This document shows positions 26,615-35,305 of a stretch of 64,000 nt of DNA, piece after piece. The position numbers and the translations under genes are program-made. The stretch is from contig CAVTHW010000018.1 of the NCBI GenBank assembly GCA_963734625.1, forward strand, positions 186,001 to 250,000. The letters run 5' to 3'. Origin of the DNA: CAVTHW01 sp963734625 (GTDB lineage Bacteria > Acidobacteriota > Terriglobia > Bryobacterales > Bryobacteraceae). The number at the start of each line of letters is the position of its first letter. Position 1 is the stretch's first letter. The notes below the pieces were generated by a model that worked only from the letters and a program-made list of their open reading frames with translations, was not told the DNA's origin and searched no databases.

Positions 26615-26755
26615 GATCTGTCCTCCCAAGACGCCATAAGCAACCGCCATTCCATGGCTGGGTTCAGTATACGCTCCTGCGTAATCAGCAGATTACAGAA
26701 AATGTCTGTTTGAAGCAAAGCTGGTGGACCGCCAGATTCCGCTGACACTGTCAGG
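26615..26755 (-). repeat. 141-bp upstream repeat, copy 2
   Basis: Same 141-bp sequence as 23742-23882, with about ten differences. Similarity ends abruptly after the palindrome CTGACACTGTCAG, which marks one duplication breakpoint. It lies upstream of copy 2 of the duplicated membrane-protein gene. Confidence 0.75.
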
Positions 26756-26880
26756 AAAATCGGGTTTCTTGGAACGGGTCGGCCTGAACTGGGCGCGAGG
26801 ACCCAGGAACAAATCGGGCTTTCCACTCGTACTCGACTGATGAGCCGCCAGACGCGCGAGAATAGGGAAGAGTATGGGAT

Positions 26881-27873
26881 ATGCCGGCGCCGGTCATTGA
26901 GATTGCGGGTCTTAGAGTCGAGTTGGGGCGTAGGGAGATTCTGCGAGGCATCTCCTGCCGCCTCGGCGTCGCGGGCGCCGGAAGGGCGATCGGCCTGCTC
27001 GGCCCCAACGGCGCGGGCAAGTCTACGCTGATCCGCACGCTTCTCGGCTTCCACAAGCCCAAGGCCGGCTCGGCCCGCATTCTGGGCCACGATTGCCACC
27101 GTCGCTTGCACGAGGTGCGGTCGCGCATCGGCTACATGCCCGAGACCGATTCCTTCATCGCCGACATGACCGCGGTCGCTTTCCTGCGCCTGATGGGCGA
27201 GCTTTCCGGCCTGCCCAGCGAGATAGCGTTGGAGAAGGCGCACGAGGTGCTTTTCCACGTCGGCCTGGGCGAGGCGCGCTACCGCAAGTTGGGGACTTAT
27301 TCGCTGGGCATGAAGCAGATGACTAAGCTGGCGCAGGCCATCGTACACGGTCCGGAGCTGGCCATCCTGGATGAGCCCACCAACGGACTGGACCCGGGCG
27401 CCCGGCAGCGGATGCTGAAGCTGGTCAAAGAAATGAAGGAGGAGCACGGCATCAACGTGGTGCTCTGCTCGCACCTGCTGCGCGACGTCGAGGAGGTCTG
27501 CGATGAAGTCGTCATCATGAACGACGGGGCCATCGTACACCAGGCGAACCTGGAGGAGGAGCGGCGCTCGAACCGCTGTTTCGTGGAACTGGAGGTAAGC
27601 GGGAACGACGCCGGCTTCGGCGAAGCGCTGCGCGGCCTCGGCGCCGATGGCGTTGGCGAGGGCGGCGGGCGCTGGCGCATCGTACTGCCGCCGCCGCTCG
27701 AGGTGGCGTCGTTGTGGAGCCTGCTCGCGGCGCGGTCCCTCTACGTCCGCAAGCTGACCCACCGGCGGGACACTCTGGAGGAGATCTTCCTCAAGGCCGT
27801 CGGCCACATTCAACATACGCCGGGCGAAGCCGCCGCGGTGGAGAGCGAGGTTCTGGCCAATGGCCGTTCATAA
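26881..27873 (+). CDS. ABC transporter ATP-binding protein (first pair)
   Basis: The 330-residue ATPase has Walker A GPNGAGKST (about 40-48), the signature LGMKQMTKLAQAI (a divergent LSGGQ), Walker B LAILDEPTNGLDPG and a switch His in CSHLL. The C-terminal ~100 residues form an accessory domain. It drives the permease at 27860, whose start overlaps its last codons by 14 bp. The type is an exporter-like ABC-2 system (CcmA/NatA-like). The substrate cannot be told. Confidence 0.92.
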   Translation: MPAPVIEIAGLRVELGRREILRGISCRLGVAGAGRAIGLLGPNGAGKSTLIRTLLGFHKPKAGSARILGHDCHRRLHEVRSRIGYMPETDSFIADMTAVAFLRLMGELSGLPSEIALEKAHEVLFHVGLGEARYRKLGTYSLGMKQMTKLAQAIVHGPELAILDEPTNGLDPGARQRMLKLVKEMKEEHGINVVLCSHLLRDVEEVCDEVVIMNDGAIVHQANLEEERRSNRCFVELEVSGNDAGFGEALRGLGADGVGEGGGRWRIVLPPPLEVASLWSLLAARSLYVRKLTHRRDTLEEIFLKAVGHIQHTPGEAAAVESEVLANGRS

Positions 27874-28720
27874 GCGCGGATACAGCCGGTATCGCGGCCC
27901 CATCACCGGCCATTGGGCGCGGCTCCTGGTGGTGCCGCGTTTCGCTTGGGAGCGGCTGCTGAACCAGCGCCTGGTCGTCATCTGCCTGCTGGCCGCCCTG
28001 GTTTGGCCGCTGCTGTGCGCGGGTTTCATTTACGTCGTCAACCACGCCGAGCTTTGGCCGGGGCTCCCATCGGGTCTGCGCAACGCACTCAAGATCAACG
28101 GCAACTTCTTCCTCGTTTTCATGAACGGCCAATCGGTGTTCGTTCTGCTGTTGGCCGCACTGGCGGGGCCGGGACTCATCGCTCCGGACCTGGCGAACAA
28201 TGCCCTGCCCCTGTATCTGAGCCGCCCGCTCTCCCGTCCCGAGTATGTCCTGACCAAGCTGTTGGTTCTGACCGGACTGCTAGCGCTGGTGAGCCTGGCG
28301 CCCGCGCTGCTGCTGCTCCTGCTGCAAACCGGCATGGGGGGATGGAGTTGGTTCTCGGCCAACTGGACGCTGGGCGCCGGAGTCATGGCTGGTTTCCTGA
28401 TCTGGATCCTGCTGGCCAGCATGGTCGCTCTGGCGAGTTCGGCCTGGGTGCGCTGGAGACTGGTGGCGGGAGGTCTGGTGCTCGGTTTCTTCTTCGTGCT
28501 TTCGGGCGTGGCTCAGATGGTGAACATGGTGTTCCGCGTGTCGTGGGGCGCCCTCCTCGATCCTTACCGCGCGGCGTATCGGATCTGGTGCTCCTTGCTG
28601 AGCGTCGACCCGCCGGAAGGCCTGGGCCTCACTGAATCCGCGGTGGCGCTGGTGGTGATGGCGCTGCTGCTGGTCCTGGTGCTGGAGCGCAAACTGCGGC
28701 CGGTGGAGGTAGTCTCGTGA
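27860..28720 (+). CDS. ABC-2-type permease (first pair)
   Basis: The 286-residue integral membrane protein has about six hydrophobic helices, including LVVICLLAALVWPLLCAGFI, FVLLLAALAGPGLIAPDLAN, LLVLTGLLALVSLAPALLLL and ALVVMALLLVLVL near the end. The loop after helix 2 (DLANNALPLYLSRPLSRPEY) is typical of ABC-2 permeases of the gliding/NosY class. It overlaps the ATPase genes on both sides (14 bp and 4 bp), so it is translated with them. Confidence 0.88.
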   Translation: MAVHKRGYSRYRGPITGHWARLLVVPRFAWERLLNQRLVVICLLAALVWPLLCAGFIYVVNHAELWPGLPSGLRNALKINGNFFLVFMNGQSVFVLLLAALAGPGLIAPDLANNALPLYLSRPLSRPEYVLTKLLVLTGLLALVSLAPALLLLLLQTGMGGWSWFSANWTLGAGVMAGFLIWILLASMVALASSAWVRWRLVAGGLVLGFFFVLSGVAQMVNMVFRVSWGALLDPYRAAYRIWCSLLSVDPPEGLGLTESAVALVVMALLLVLVLERKLRPVEVVS

Positions 28721-29649
28721 CGGCGCCCGAGGTGGTCATCGAGGACGTCTCGAAGTTTTACGGCGATGTGCTGGGCGTCAACCGCGTGAACCTGCGCATC
28801 CCGCCGGGCATCACCAGCCTGGTGGGGCCGAACGGCTCGGGTAAGACCACGCTCATGAATCTGATGACGGGCTTGATCCAGCCGGACCGCGGCTCGATCA
28901 GCATTCGGGGCATTGCGCCCAGCGACCCCGAGCGCCTGATGCGCACGACGGGCTACGCGACCCAGTTCGATTCCGCGCCGCGCTGGGCGACAGGCTTCGA
29001 TTTCATCACCACGGGCCTGCTGTTGTTCGGGCATTCCCCCGCCGAAGCCCGCCAGAAGGCATGGAAGGCGCTGGAGTTGGTCGGCTTGACCGAAGCCGCC
29101 ACCCGCAAAGTGGCGGCGTATTCCAAAGGCATGCGGCAACGGGTGAGGCTGGCGCAGGCTGTCGCGCACGACCCCGAGGTGCTGGTGCTCGATGAGCCGC
29201 TGAACGGCCTGGACCCGCTGGTTCGCGCTCAGACTCTGGTATTGTTTCGCGAGTATGCCGCCCAGGGCCGCCACGTGATCCTGTCGAGCCACGTGCTCCA
29301 GGAGGTCGATGTGGCCAGCGACCAGGTCATCCTCATCGCCAACGGCATGATCGTGGCGGAGGGCGAGGTGCGGGGCGTGCGGGACGAGATTCAGGGCCAC
29401 CCGAGCCAGTTCATCGTCCGCTGCCGGGACGCCTCCCGCCTGGCGTCGGTGCTTTTCACCGAGGATCACGTGACCGAGATCAAGCTGAACGACGACAAGC
29501 TGGGCCTGCTGGTAATGACCAGGGACCGTGAGCAGTTCTCACGGACGCTGAGCCGCCTGGCCGTGGACGGGCACGCGATCGACAGCGTGGTCCCGACCGA
29601 CGAGAACGTGGATGCGCTGTACGAGTACTTGATCGGAGGTGACAGGTGA
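28717..29649 (+). CDS. ABC transporter ATP-binding protein (second pair)
   Basis: The 310-residue ATPase has Walker A GPNGSGKTT, a signature-like YSKGMRQRVRLAQAV, Walker B VLVLDEPLNGLDPL and the switch His in SSHVL. The start codon is GTG at 28717, with GGAGG upstream and a 4-bp overlap with the preceding permease. It ends with a 4-bp overlap into the permease at 29646. Its role is to power the second permease, or both permeases may form one heteromeric system. Confidence 0.92.
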   Translation: MTAPEVVIEDVSKFYGDVLGVNRVNLRIPPGITSLVGPNGSGKTTLMNLMTGLIQPDRGSISIRGIAPSDPERLMRTTGYATQFDSAPRWATGFDFITTGLLLFGHSPAEARQKAWKALELVGLTEAATRKVAAYSKGMRQRVRLAQAVAHDPEVLVLDEPLNGLDPLVRAQTLVLFREYAAQGRHVILSSHVLQEVDVASDQVILIANGMIVAEGEVRGVRDEIQGHPSQFIVRCRDASRLASVLFTEDHVTEIKLNDDKLGLLVMTRDREQFSRTLSRLAVDGHAIDSVVPTDENVDALYEYLIGGDR

Positions 29650-30752
29650 CGGCCGCGTTCCGCGCTCGCCAGGTCTGGACCATCGCCAAACTCGAGTTGA
29701 GGCGCTCGTTCTTCTCCAAGCGCGCCATCTGGGTTTACTTCCTCGCGTTGTTCCCGGCGCTGCTGTTCTTTGGTCACGGGCTGTCCATGAAGTACATGCG
29801 CCAGCGGCTGTCGGCTCGCGGCACGGTTCCCGCCGCGGTGATGGACAGCATCGCCAGAGGCCAGACCGATAAAGAGGTGACCCAGCGGCTCGGGCCCCCG
29901 GTGTTCGAACGGTCGTATACTGGCCGGCGCAGCCGGGTCACGCGCAAGGGTGAGGACATTGAGAGAACCGTGACCCGGACCGAGCGCCGCAGCATGACCT
30001 ACTTCGACGGCCGGCGGCGCGCCAATCTGGAATTCGAGGGCGGGATTCTCCGGGACGTGTCGGTCAACCCGCTCGGCAATTTCGAAGAGGAACGCTCGGT
30101 CTACGCCGGGGTCTACCAGTACTTCTACCTGCGCCTGGCGATATTTTTTGGGTGCCTCGGGATATTTATGAACCTGTTCCGGGGCGAGATGCTGGATAAG
30201 ACGCTGCACTTCTGGTTTCTGGCTCCGGCCCGCCGCGAGGTTTTACTGGCGGGGAAGTACACGTCGGGGCTTCTGGCTTCGTCGGTAATTTTCGCCGGCG
30301 GCGCTCTGCTGAGCTTCGCCGCCATGCTCTGGGCGAATGACCCGGTCGAAGTGCAGGCTTACTGGCAGGGGCCGGGATTCTCGCACGCCTTCTGGTACGC
30401 TGCCGCGGCGGCGCTGGGATGCGTGGGATACGGCAGCGTCTTCCTGGCCGCGGGCTTGCTTGTGCGGAACCCCATCGTCCCGGCGGCGGTGCTGCTGCTG
30501 TGGGAGAGCATCAACGGTTTTCTGCCGGCCGCGCTGCAAAAATTGAGCGTCCTTTACTACCTGCAATCCCTGTGCCCCGTGTCCGCGCCGATGGACCGGA
30601 GCGCGCCGCCGCTGGTTCAGCTTCTGTTCTCGCCCGCCTCCCCCGCCCCGCGCGTCTGGGCGGTTGCCGGATTGCTGACCGTTACGGCGTTAGTGCTGTG
30701 GGCCGCCTCGCGCGCCGTGCGCCGCCTGGAGATCAACTACAGCACCGAGTAA
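29646..30752 (+). CDS. ABC-2-type permease with an inserted BamE/SmpA-like loop domain
   Basis: The product has 368 residues. One helix lies near 28-45 and about five more from about 160 to the end (YLRLAIFFGCLGIFMNLF, LLASSVIFAGGALLSFAAML, PAAVLLLWESINGFLPAALQ). Between helix 1 and helix 2 sits a soluble insert of about 75-95 residues. It includes IARGQTDKEVTQRLGPP, SMTYFDGRRRANLEF and GGILRDVSV. That order (I..GqT..eV...lG.P ... Y.dg.r..leFe.GiL..V) is the pattern of SmpA/OmlA/BamE folds. The insert should face away from the cytoplasm. The GTG start overlaps the ATPase stop by 4 bp. The function of the insert is inferred only from the pattern. Confidence 0.82.
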   Translation: MTAAFRARQVWTIAKLELRRSFFSKRAIWVYFLALFPALLFFGHGLSMKYMRQRLSARGTVPAAVMDSIARGQTDKEVTQRLGPPVFERSYTGRRSRVTRKGEDIERTVTRTERRSMTYFDGRRRANLEFEGGILRDVSVNPLGNFEEERSVYAGVYQYFYLRLAIFFGCLGIFMNLFRGEMLDKTLHFWFLAPARREVLLAGKYTSGLLASSVIFAGGALLSFAAMLWANDPVEVQAYWQGPGFSHAFWYAAAAALGCVGYGSVFLAAGLLVRNPIVPAAVLLLWESINGFLPAALQKLSVLYYLQSLCPVSAPMDRSAPPLVQLLFSPASPAPRVWAVAGLLTVTALVLWAASRAVRRLEINYSTE

Positions 30753-30766
30753 GCGAAAATAGGAGT

Positions 30767-31774
30767 GTGCGAATCTTCGGCGTGCCGGTGCGCTTGCACT
30801 TCACGTTTGTCCTGCTGCTCGTGTTCCTGGTGATAGCGGGGATCGCGGGGCGGTACTCCGACCGGCTGCAAATCGTCTCCGTGCTGGGCCTGTTCGCCTC
30901 GGTGCTGCTCCACGAACTGGGGCACGCCGTGGTCTCGCGATTGTTCGGCGTAAAGGTGCGGGAGATCGTGATGTACCCCATTGGCGGGCTGTCGAGTCTG
31001 GAGAAGCAGCCGGGGCCGCGCCAGGAGTTGTGGATTTCGGTCGCTGGACCGGCGGTCAACCTGGCGCTCGCCGGCGCCATCTTTCTCGCTCAGGCGCCGC
31101 GCGCGAGCGTCATGGGGCAGATTGCCATGGGCAACCTGATGCTAGGTCTGTTCAACCTGCTGCCGGCGTTTCCGATGGACGGCGGAAGAATCCTGCGCTC
31201 GCTGCTGGCGCTGTTCAAACCGGAAGCGACGGCCACGCGGATCGCAGCGGGAACCGGCAAGTTCTTCGCTATCGGCATGGGGCTCTACGGGTTGCTGACG
31301 GGCAACTACTTCCTGGTGTTCATCGCGGTTTTCGTGTACCTGGGCGCGGCGCAGGAGCGCTCTGTGGCGACCGGACGGGTGCTGGTTCGCGGCACGCCCG
31401 TGCGCGCCGCAATGGTGACTGAATTCCACACGCTCACTCCGGGCAACACCATTCGCGATGCCGCGGACCGGCTGCTCGCCACCAGCCAGCAGGATTTCCC
31501 GGTGGCCCTCGGCGAACAGGTGCTGGGCGTGCTCGGGCGGCAGGCGCTAATCAAGGCCATGGCCGACAGCGGCCCCGATTCCTACGTGGCGGGCGCCATG
31601 CAGCGCGATTTCGTCCAAGTGCCGCCGGAAATGGATCTGGCCGAGGCGCTCCCGCTGCTGGCCCAGGCGGGCCATTGCGCTCTGGTCATGGACCGGGGCA
31701 AACTGCTCGGGCTGCTGACCGGAGAGAACCTGGCGGAGTTCGTATTGCTGCGGAAATCGGGGCTAGAAGCGTGA
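30767..31774 (+). CDS. Site-2-protease-type M50 metalloprotease with CBS domains
   Basis: The product has 335 residues. The zinc site HELGH (about 49-53) lies in a membrane helix, and the third ligand is in LLPAFPMDGGR. About six hydrophobic helices span 10-210, followed by two CBS-type segments (about 215-330) that may bind nucleotides. Such proteases cut proteins inside the membrane, often in signalling. The start is uncertain: GTG at 30767 keeps the family N-terminus RIFGVPVRLHFTFV but has AGGAG only 1 nt away; GTG at 30782 is the alternative. The gene starts 14 bp after the ABC operon and overlaps the next gene by 4 bp. Confidence 0.85.
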   Translation: MRIFGVPVRLHFTFVLLLVFLVIAGIAGRYSDRLQIVSVLGLFASVLLHELGHAVVSRLFGVKVREIVMYPIGGLSSLEKQPGPRQELWISVAGPAVNLALAGAIFLAQAPRASVMGQIAMGNLMLGLFNLLPAFPMDGGRILRSLLALFKPEATATRIAAGTGKFFAIGMGLYGLLTGNYFLVFIAVFVYLGAAQERSVATGRVLVRGTPVRAAMVTEFHTLTPGNTIRDAADRLLATSQQDFPVALGEQVLGVLGRQALIKAMADSGPDSYVAGAMQRDFVQVPPEMDLAEALPLLAQAGHCALVMDRGKLLGLLTGENLAEFVLLRKSGLEA

Positions 31775-33030
31775 AGAAGTACTACATACAGAACTTCGGG
31801 TGCAGGGCGACGCAGGCCGACGGAGCGGCGCTCGGTTCGGCGCTGTCCCAGAGCGGCATGGGCGCCGCGAGCGAGTGCGCCGAGGCCGACCTGGTCATTC
31901 TGAACTCCTGCACAGTGACTTCCGCCGCCGACGAAGATCTGCGGCAGGCCGTGAGCCGCGTGCGCCGTCAGAACCCCGGCGCGCGCATCCTGGTGACGGG
32001 CTGCTACGCCCAGCGCGCACCCGCGGAGGCTGCCGCTTTCGCCGGGGTGAGCTGGGTGGTAGGCAACACCCACAAGATGCGCATCCCGGAGATCGTCGAG
32101 GAGAGCGAGGGAGGCGTCTTCGTCGGCGACATCTTCGCACAGCAGGAGTTCAGCGCGGCGCCGGTGCTCGAGGCCGCAGCGGACCGCACCCGTCCGAACC
32201 TGAAGATCCAGGACGGGTGCAATAACCGCTGCACGTTCTGCATAATTCCCTTCGTGCGCGGCCGCAGCCGCAGCGCACTACCGGAGCAGGTTATCGGTCA
32301 GGTGCGCGATCTCGGCCGGCGCTATCGCGAGGTGGTGCTGAGCGGCGTAAACCTGGGGCGCTGGGGCCGCGAGCCCGGCTTGCGTTTGCGGCTGGCGGAC
32401 CTGCTGCGCAGGCTGCTGGCGGAGACGGAGGTCGAGCGCTTGCGGCTCAGCTCGGTGGAGCCTCTGGATCTTACCAGCGACTTACTGGAACTGATGGCTT
32501 CGACACCCAGGATCGCGCGGCACGTCCACGCGCCGCTGCAGAGCGGATCGGACGCCGTGCTGCGGCGGATGCGGCGCTGGTATCGCGCCAGGCATTACGC
32601 CGACCGCATCCGGAAGGCGCGGGAGTGGATGCCGGAGGCCGCCATCGGAGCCGACGTCCTGACCGGCTTCCCCGGCGAGACCGAAGCCGAGTTCGAAGAG
32701 ACCCGGGCATTCATTGATGGCCTTCCCTTCACTTACTTGCATGTGTTCACTTACTCGGAGCGCCCAGGGACGCCGGCCGCCGCCATGCCCGGACAAGTGC
32801 CGATACGCGAGCGCAAGCGACGCAACAGGATCCTGCGCGAACTGGGAGCGGCGAAGAACCTTGCCTTCCGGCAAAGCATGGCCGGCAAGCGGCTTTCGGC
32901 GGTGACCATCGAAGACGGCCGCTTCGCGCTGACCACCAACTATCTCAAAGTGGAACTGACAGAAGTGTGCGAGCCAAACCGGCTGGTCGAAGTGCTGATG
33001 GGCGAGGGTCCGGTCCAAGTCCTCGCCTGA
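31771..33030 (+). CDS. mtaB: MtaB-type tRNA methylthiotransferase
   Basis: The 419-residue product has the three N-terminal cluster cysteines (NFGCRATQADG, LNSCTVTSAAD, VTGCYAQ). Next comes a radical-SAM motif CNNRCTFC at about 150, and a C-terminal TRAM-like beta-barrel (GKRLSAVTIEDGRFALTTNY). This is the layout of MiaB-family enzymes. The MtaB subgroup adds a methylthio group to t6A37 in tRNA, using two [4Fe-4S] clusters and SAM. I prefer MtaB to MiaB from the N-terminal KKYYIQNFGCRATQADG pattern. The GTG start overlaps the protease stop (GTGA). Confidence 0.9.
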   Translation: MKKYYIQNFGCRATQADGAALGSALSQSGMGAASECAEADLVILNSCTVTSAADEDLRQAVSRVRRQNPGARILVTGCYAQRAPAEAAAFAGVSWVVGNTHKMRIPEIVEESEGGVFVGDIFAQQEFSAAPVLEAAADRTRPNLKIQDGCNNRCTFCIIPFVRGRSRSALPEQVIGQVRDLGRRYREVVLSGVNLGRWGREPGLRLRLADLLRRLLAETEVERLRLSSVEPLDLTSDLLELMASTPRIARHVHAPLQSGSDAVLRRMRRWYRARHYADRIRKAREWMPEAAIGADVLTGFPGETEAEFEETRAFIDGLPFTYLHVFTYSERPGTPAAAMPGQVPIRERKRRNRILRELGAAKNLAFRQSMAGKRLSAVTIEDGRFALTTNYLKVELTEVCEPNRLVEVLMGEGPVQVLA

Positions 33031-33033
33031 GGA

Positions 33034-34434
33034 CTACTTCCTCTTCCAGCGGACGCCGTCCTTGGTGTCCTCCAGAACCACTCCCTTTTCAAGAAGCTCG
33101 CCGCGGATTTGGTCGGCGCGGGCGAAATTGCGGGCCTTGCGGGACTGGTTGCGCTCGGCGATGAGAACGTCGATGTCCGCATCGCTGAGAGCGCCGCCTT
33201 CCACGCTGGGGCGCAGCACGTCGAAGACACTGTCGAAACGCGCCAGCAGGTCCAGGGCGGCCGGCGCGTTGCCGCTCTTAAAATCGCCGGCGTCCATGGC
33301 GGTGTTCGTATCGCGGACGTATTCGAAGACGACGCCCAGCGCTTCGGCGGTATTCAGATCTTCATCGAGGCTCTCTTCGAAACGCTTCAAAGCCTCGGCT
33401 GTGCGCTGCACAAGGGCATCGCTCGCGCCGTCGGGGAAGCGCCCTGTGTCCAGGCGAAGCTTGTAGTTGCGCAGGCGCTCGATGGCGGTGGCGGCGGCCT
33501 TCAGCCCGTCCATGGTGAAGTTGAGCTGCTTGCGGTGAGGCACGCTGGCGAGCAGGTAGCGGACGGCCTCGGGGCGCCAGCCCCGCTCCAGCAGGTCGCG
33601 GAGAGTGTAGAAGTTGCCGAGAGTCTTGGACATGGTCTGGCCGTCGACCATGAGGTGTTCGGAGTGCAGCCAGAAGCGCGCGAAGGGCTTGCCGGTGGCG
33701 GCTTCCGATTGGGCGATCTCGTTTTCGTGGTGCGGGAAGGTGAGGTCGACACCGCCGGCGTGGATGTCCAGAGTCTCGCCCAGGTAGCGCATAGACATGG
33801 CGGAGCACTCTATGTGCCAGCCGGGGCGGCCGGGGCCGAGGGCGGTGTCCCAGAAGGGCTCGCCTTCCTTGCGGGCTTTCCAGAGCACAAAGTCGCGGGC
33901 GTTCTCTTTGTCGTACTTGTCGGTATCGACGCGCGCGCCGTCGAGAATGCCCTTGGAATCGATGTGCGAGAGCTTGCCGTAGGAGGGGAAGGTCGCGATG
34001 CGGAAGTAAGTGGAACCCTCGCTCGTGTAAGTGTGGCCGCCGGCGGTAAGGCGCTGGATGAGAGCGACCATGTCGTCGATGTGATCCGTGGCCCGGACTA
34101 CGTGTTCGGCGCGTTCCAGGCGCATGGCGGCGGCGTCCTCCATGAAGGCCAGCGCGTAGACTTCGGTGAACTCGCCCAGGCTCTTGCCGGCGGCCACGGC
34201 CTGCTGGATGATGCGATCGTCCACGTCGGTAAGGTTCATGACGTGGTCAAGCTGATAGCCGCGGTAGCGCAGCCAGCGGCGCAGGATGTCCTGGAAGGTG
34301 AAGGTCCGCAAATTGCCGATGTGCGCGTAATTCCAAACCGTCGGGCCGCAGGTGTACATGCGGACGATGTTGTCCTGGAGGGGCGAGAAATCCTCGATCT
34401 TCTGGGTAAGCGTGTTATAGAAGCGAAGAGCCAT
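33034..34434 (-). CDS. cysS: Cysteinyl-tRNA synthetase
   Basis: The 466-residue product starts MALRFYNTLTQKIEDFSPLQ. It has the zinc-site cysteine and class-I signature regions YTCGPTVWNYAHIGNLRTF and GRPGWHIECSAMS, plus the KMSKS-equivalent TMSKTLGNFYTLRD, in which the first Lys is Thr. Length and order fit CysRS, which charges tRNA-Cys with cysteine. The frame extends 12 codons further upstream, but the family starts at 34434. No strong ribosome site is seen. The gene converges with mtaB, 3 bp apart at the stops. Confidence 0.97.
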   Translation of the reverse strand: MALRFYNTLTQKIEDFSPLQDNIVRMYTCGPTVWNYAHIGNLRTFTFQDILRRWLRYRGYQLDHVMNLTDVDDRIIQQAVAAGKSLGEFTEVYALAFMEDAAAMRLERAEHVVRATDHIDDMVALIQRLTAGGHTYTSEGSTYFRIATFPSYGKLSHIDSKGILDGARVDTDKYDKENARDFVLWKARKEGEPFWDTALGPGRPGWHIECSAMSMRYLGETLDIHAGGVDLTFPHHENEIAQSEAATGKPFARFWLHSEHLMVDGQTMSKTLGNFYTLRDLLERGWRPEAVRYLLASVPHRKQLNFTMDGLKAAATAIERLRNYKLRLDTGRFPDGASDALVQRTAEALKRFEESLDEDLNTAEALGVVFEYVRDTNTAMDAGDFKSGNAPAALDLLARFDSVFDVLRPSVEGGALSDADIDVLIAERNQSRKARNFARADQIRGELLEKGVVLEDTKDGVRWKRK

Positions 34435-34790
34435 ACGCGTGATCTGGGGAGCGACATTCCATCGTACCATCCCAAAATGGGTCAGCCTGAACTGAGCGAT
34501 TTATTTTAGACCGTAATCCGTCGGTAACGGATTTCGGAACGATGGTTGGTGGACTTGAGCTTTCATTGGTTGAGACGTACTAGCTGGGGCGAGGGCATTT
34601 CCTATGGCGCTGGTGGCTGGATGCAGTGGCCCCAGGCCCGCGTTCAGAGGATGAAAACAGGCGGCTCGTTGGCAACCTGCCGCCTCGGGGCCGCCGTTCG
34701 CGGCGAGAACGACGACACGAGGCCACTCCGTTCGCGCCTGCGCCGGTAACCTCGAACTGCGCCCCAGGCCGAGGTAGTGTATCTGGTCAG
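34435..34790. other. 356-bp gap between cysS and the decayed membrane gene
   Basis: No supported gene. A small inverted repeat, AATCCGT-CGGTA-ACGGATT (34515-34533), is the only clear structure. The cysS promoter should lie at the left end, but no consensus boxes stand out. Confidence 0.4.
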
Positions 34791-35305
34791 ATGTTTCTCA
34801 ACTACCTTGCGCCGATGGTCGTGGATTACTTCCTCGGCGCATGGTTCCGGATTGAGGTCATTCAAGAGAGTTCCGCAAGCGCAAATGTCGCGGCCCATAT
34901 CGGCGAGGCGATTGTGGTCGCTTTCACAGGGCTCCTGCTCGGCCTTGTGATGTGGCGTTTCTTCCCCTCGACAAGGAAGACCGGCCCGTGGATATGGATC
35001 CCTTCGGTCGCACTTTTATTGCTCGCGAAGTCTGTCCTACGTACTCTCAGTACGGATTCCACGCTATGGTCGATGACTACTTCTTTGTCTTCAAGCCTGG
35101 GTGGAGCGAATCAGGCTTGGGGATCATGTTTGCGACGTACCCAGCCTGGTCATCGATTTGGTACTCGCTTGCAATCGGCTTCGCAAATCGGAGAGCACGA
35201 CGACGTGCGGATGCCGCTGATTCCCCGCGCGCCGATTCTCGTCAGGCGTTGAATCAGCCGGAAAATGCGTCTGTCCCCATTTTGACCACGGTTTCGAGGT
35301 GGTAG
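34791..35305 (+). pseudogene. Frameshifted small membrane protein gene
   Basis: From the ATG at 34791 the frame reads MFLNYLAPMVVDYFLGAWF, EAIVVAFTGLLLGLVMWRFF and TGPWIWIPSVALLLLAKSVL, clear hydrophobic helices, and then becomes unlikely. A second frame continues YSQYGFHAMVDDYFFVFKPG and FATYPAWSSIWYSLAIGFAN, a plausible C-terminal part. One missing base near 35030-35045 would join them. The second frame then runs on into the palindromic repeat half at 35260 and over the end of the gene at 35254. Its original stop seems lost. It resembles small multi-helix proteins of unknown function common in related genomes. Confidence 0.55.

Noticed and set aside
30419..30766. Upstream extension of the M50 protease frame into the permease gene
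   Set aside because: It overlaps the end of the permease in another frame and lacks membrane-protein character; family N-terminus starts at RIFGVPV.
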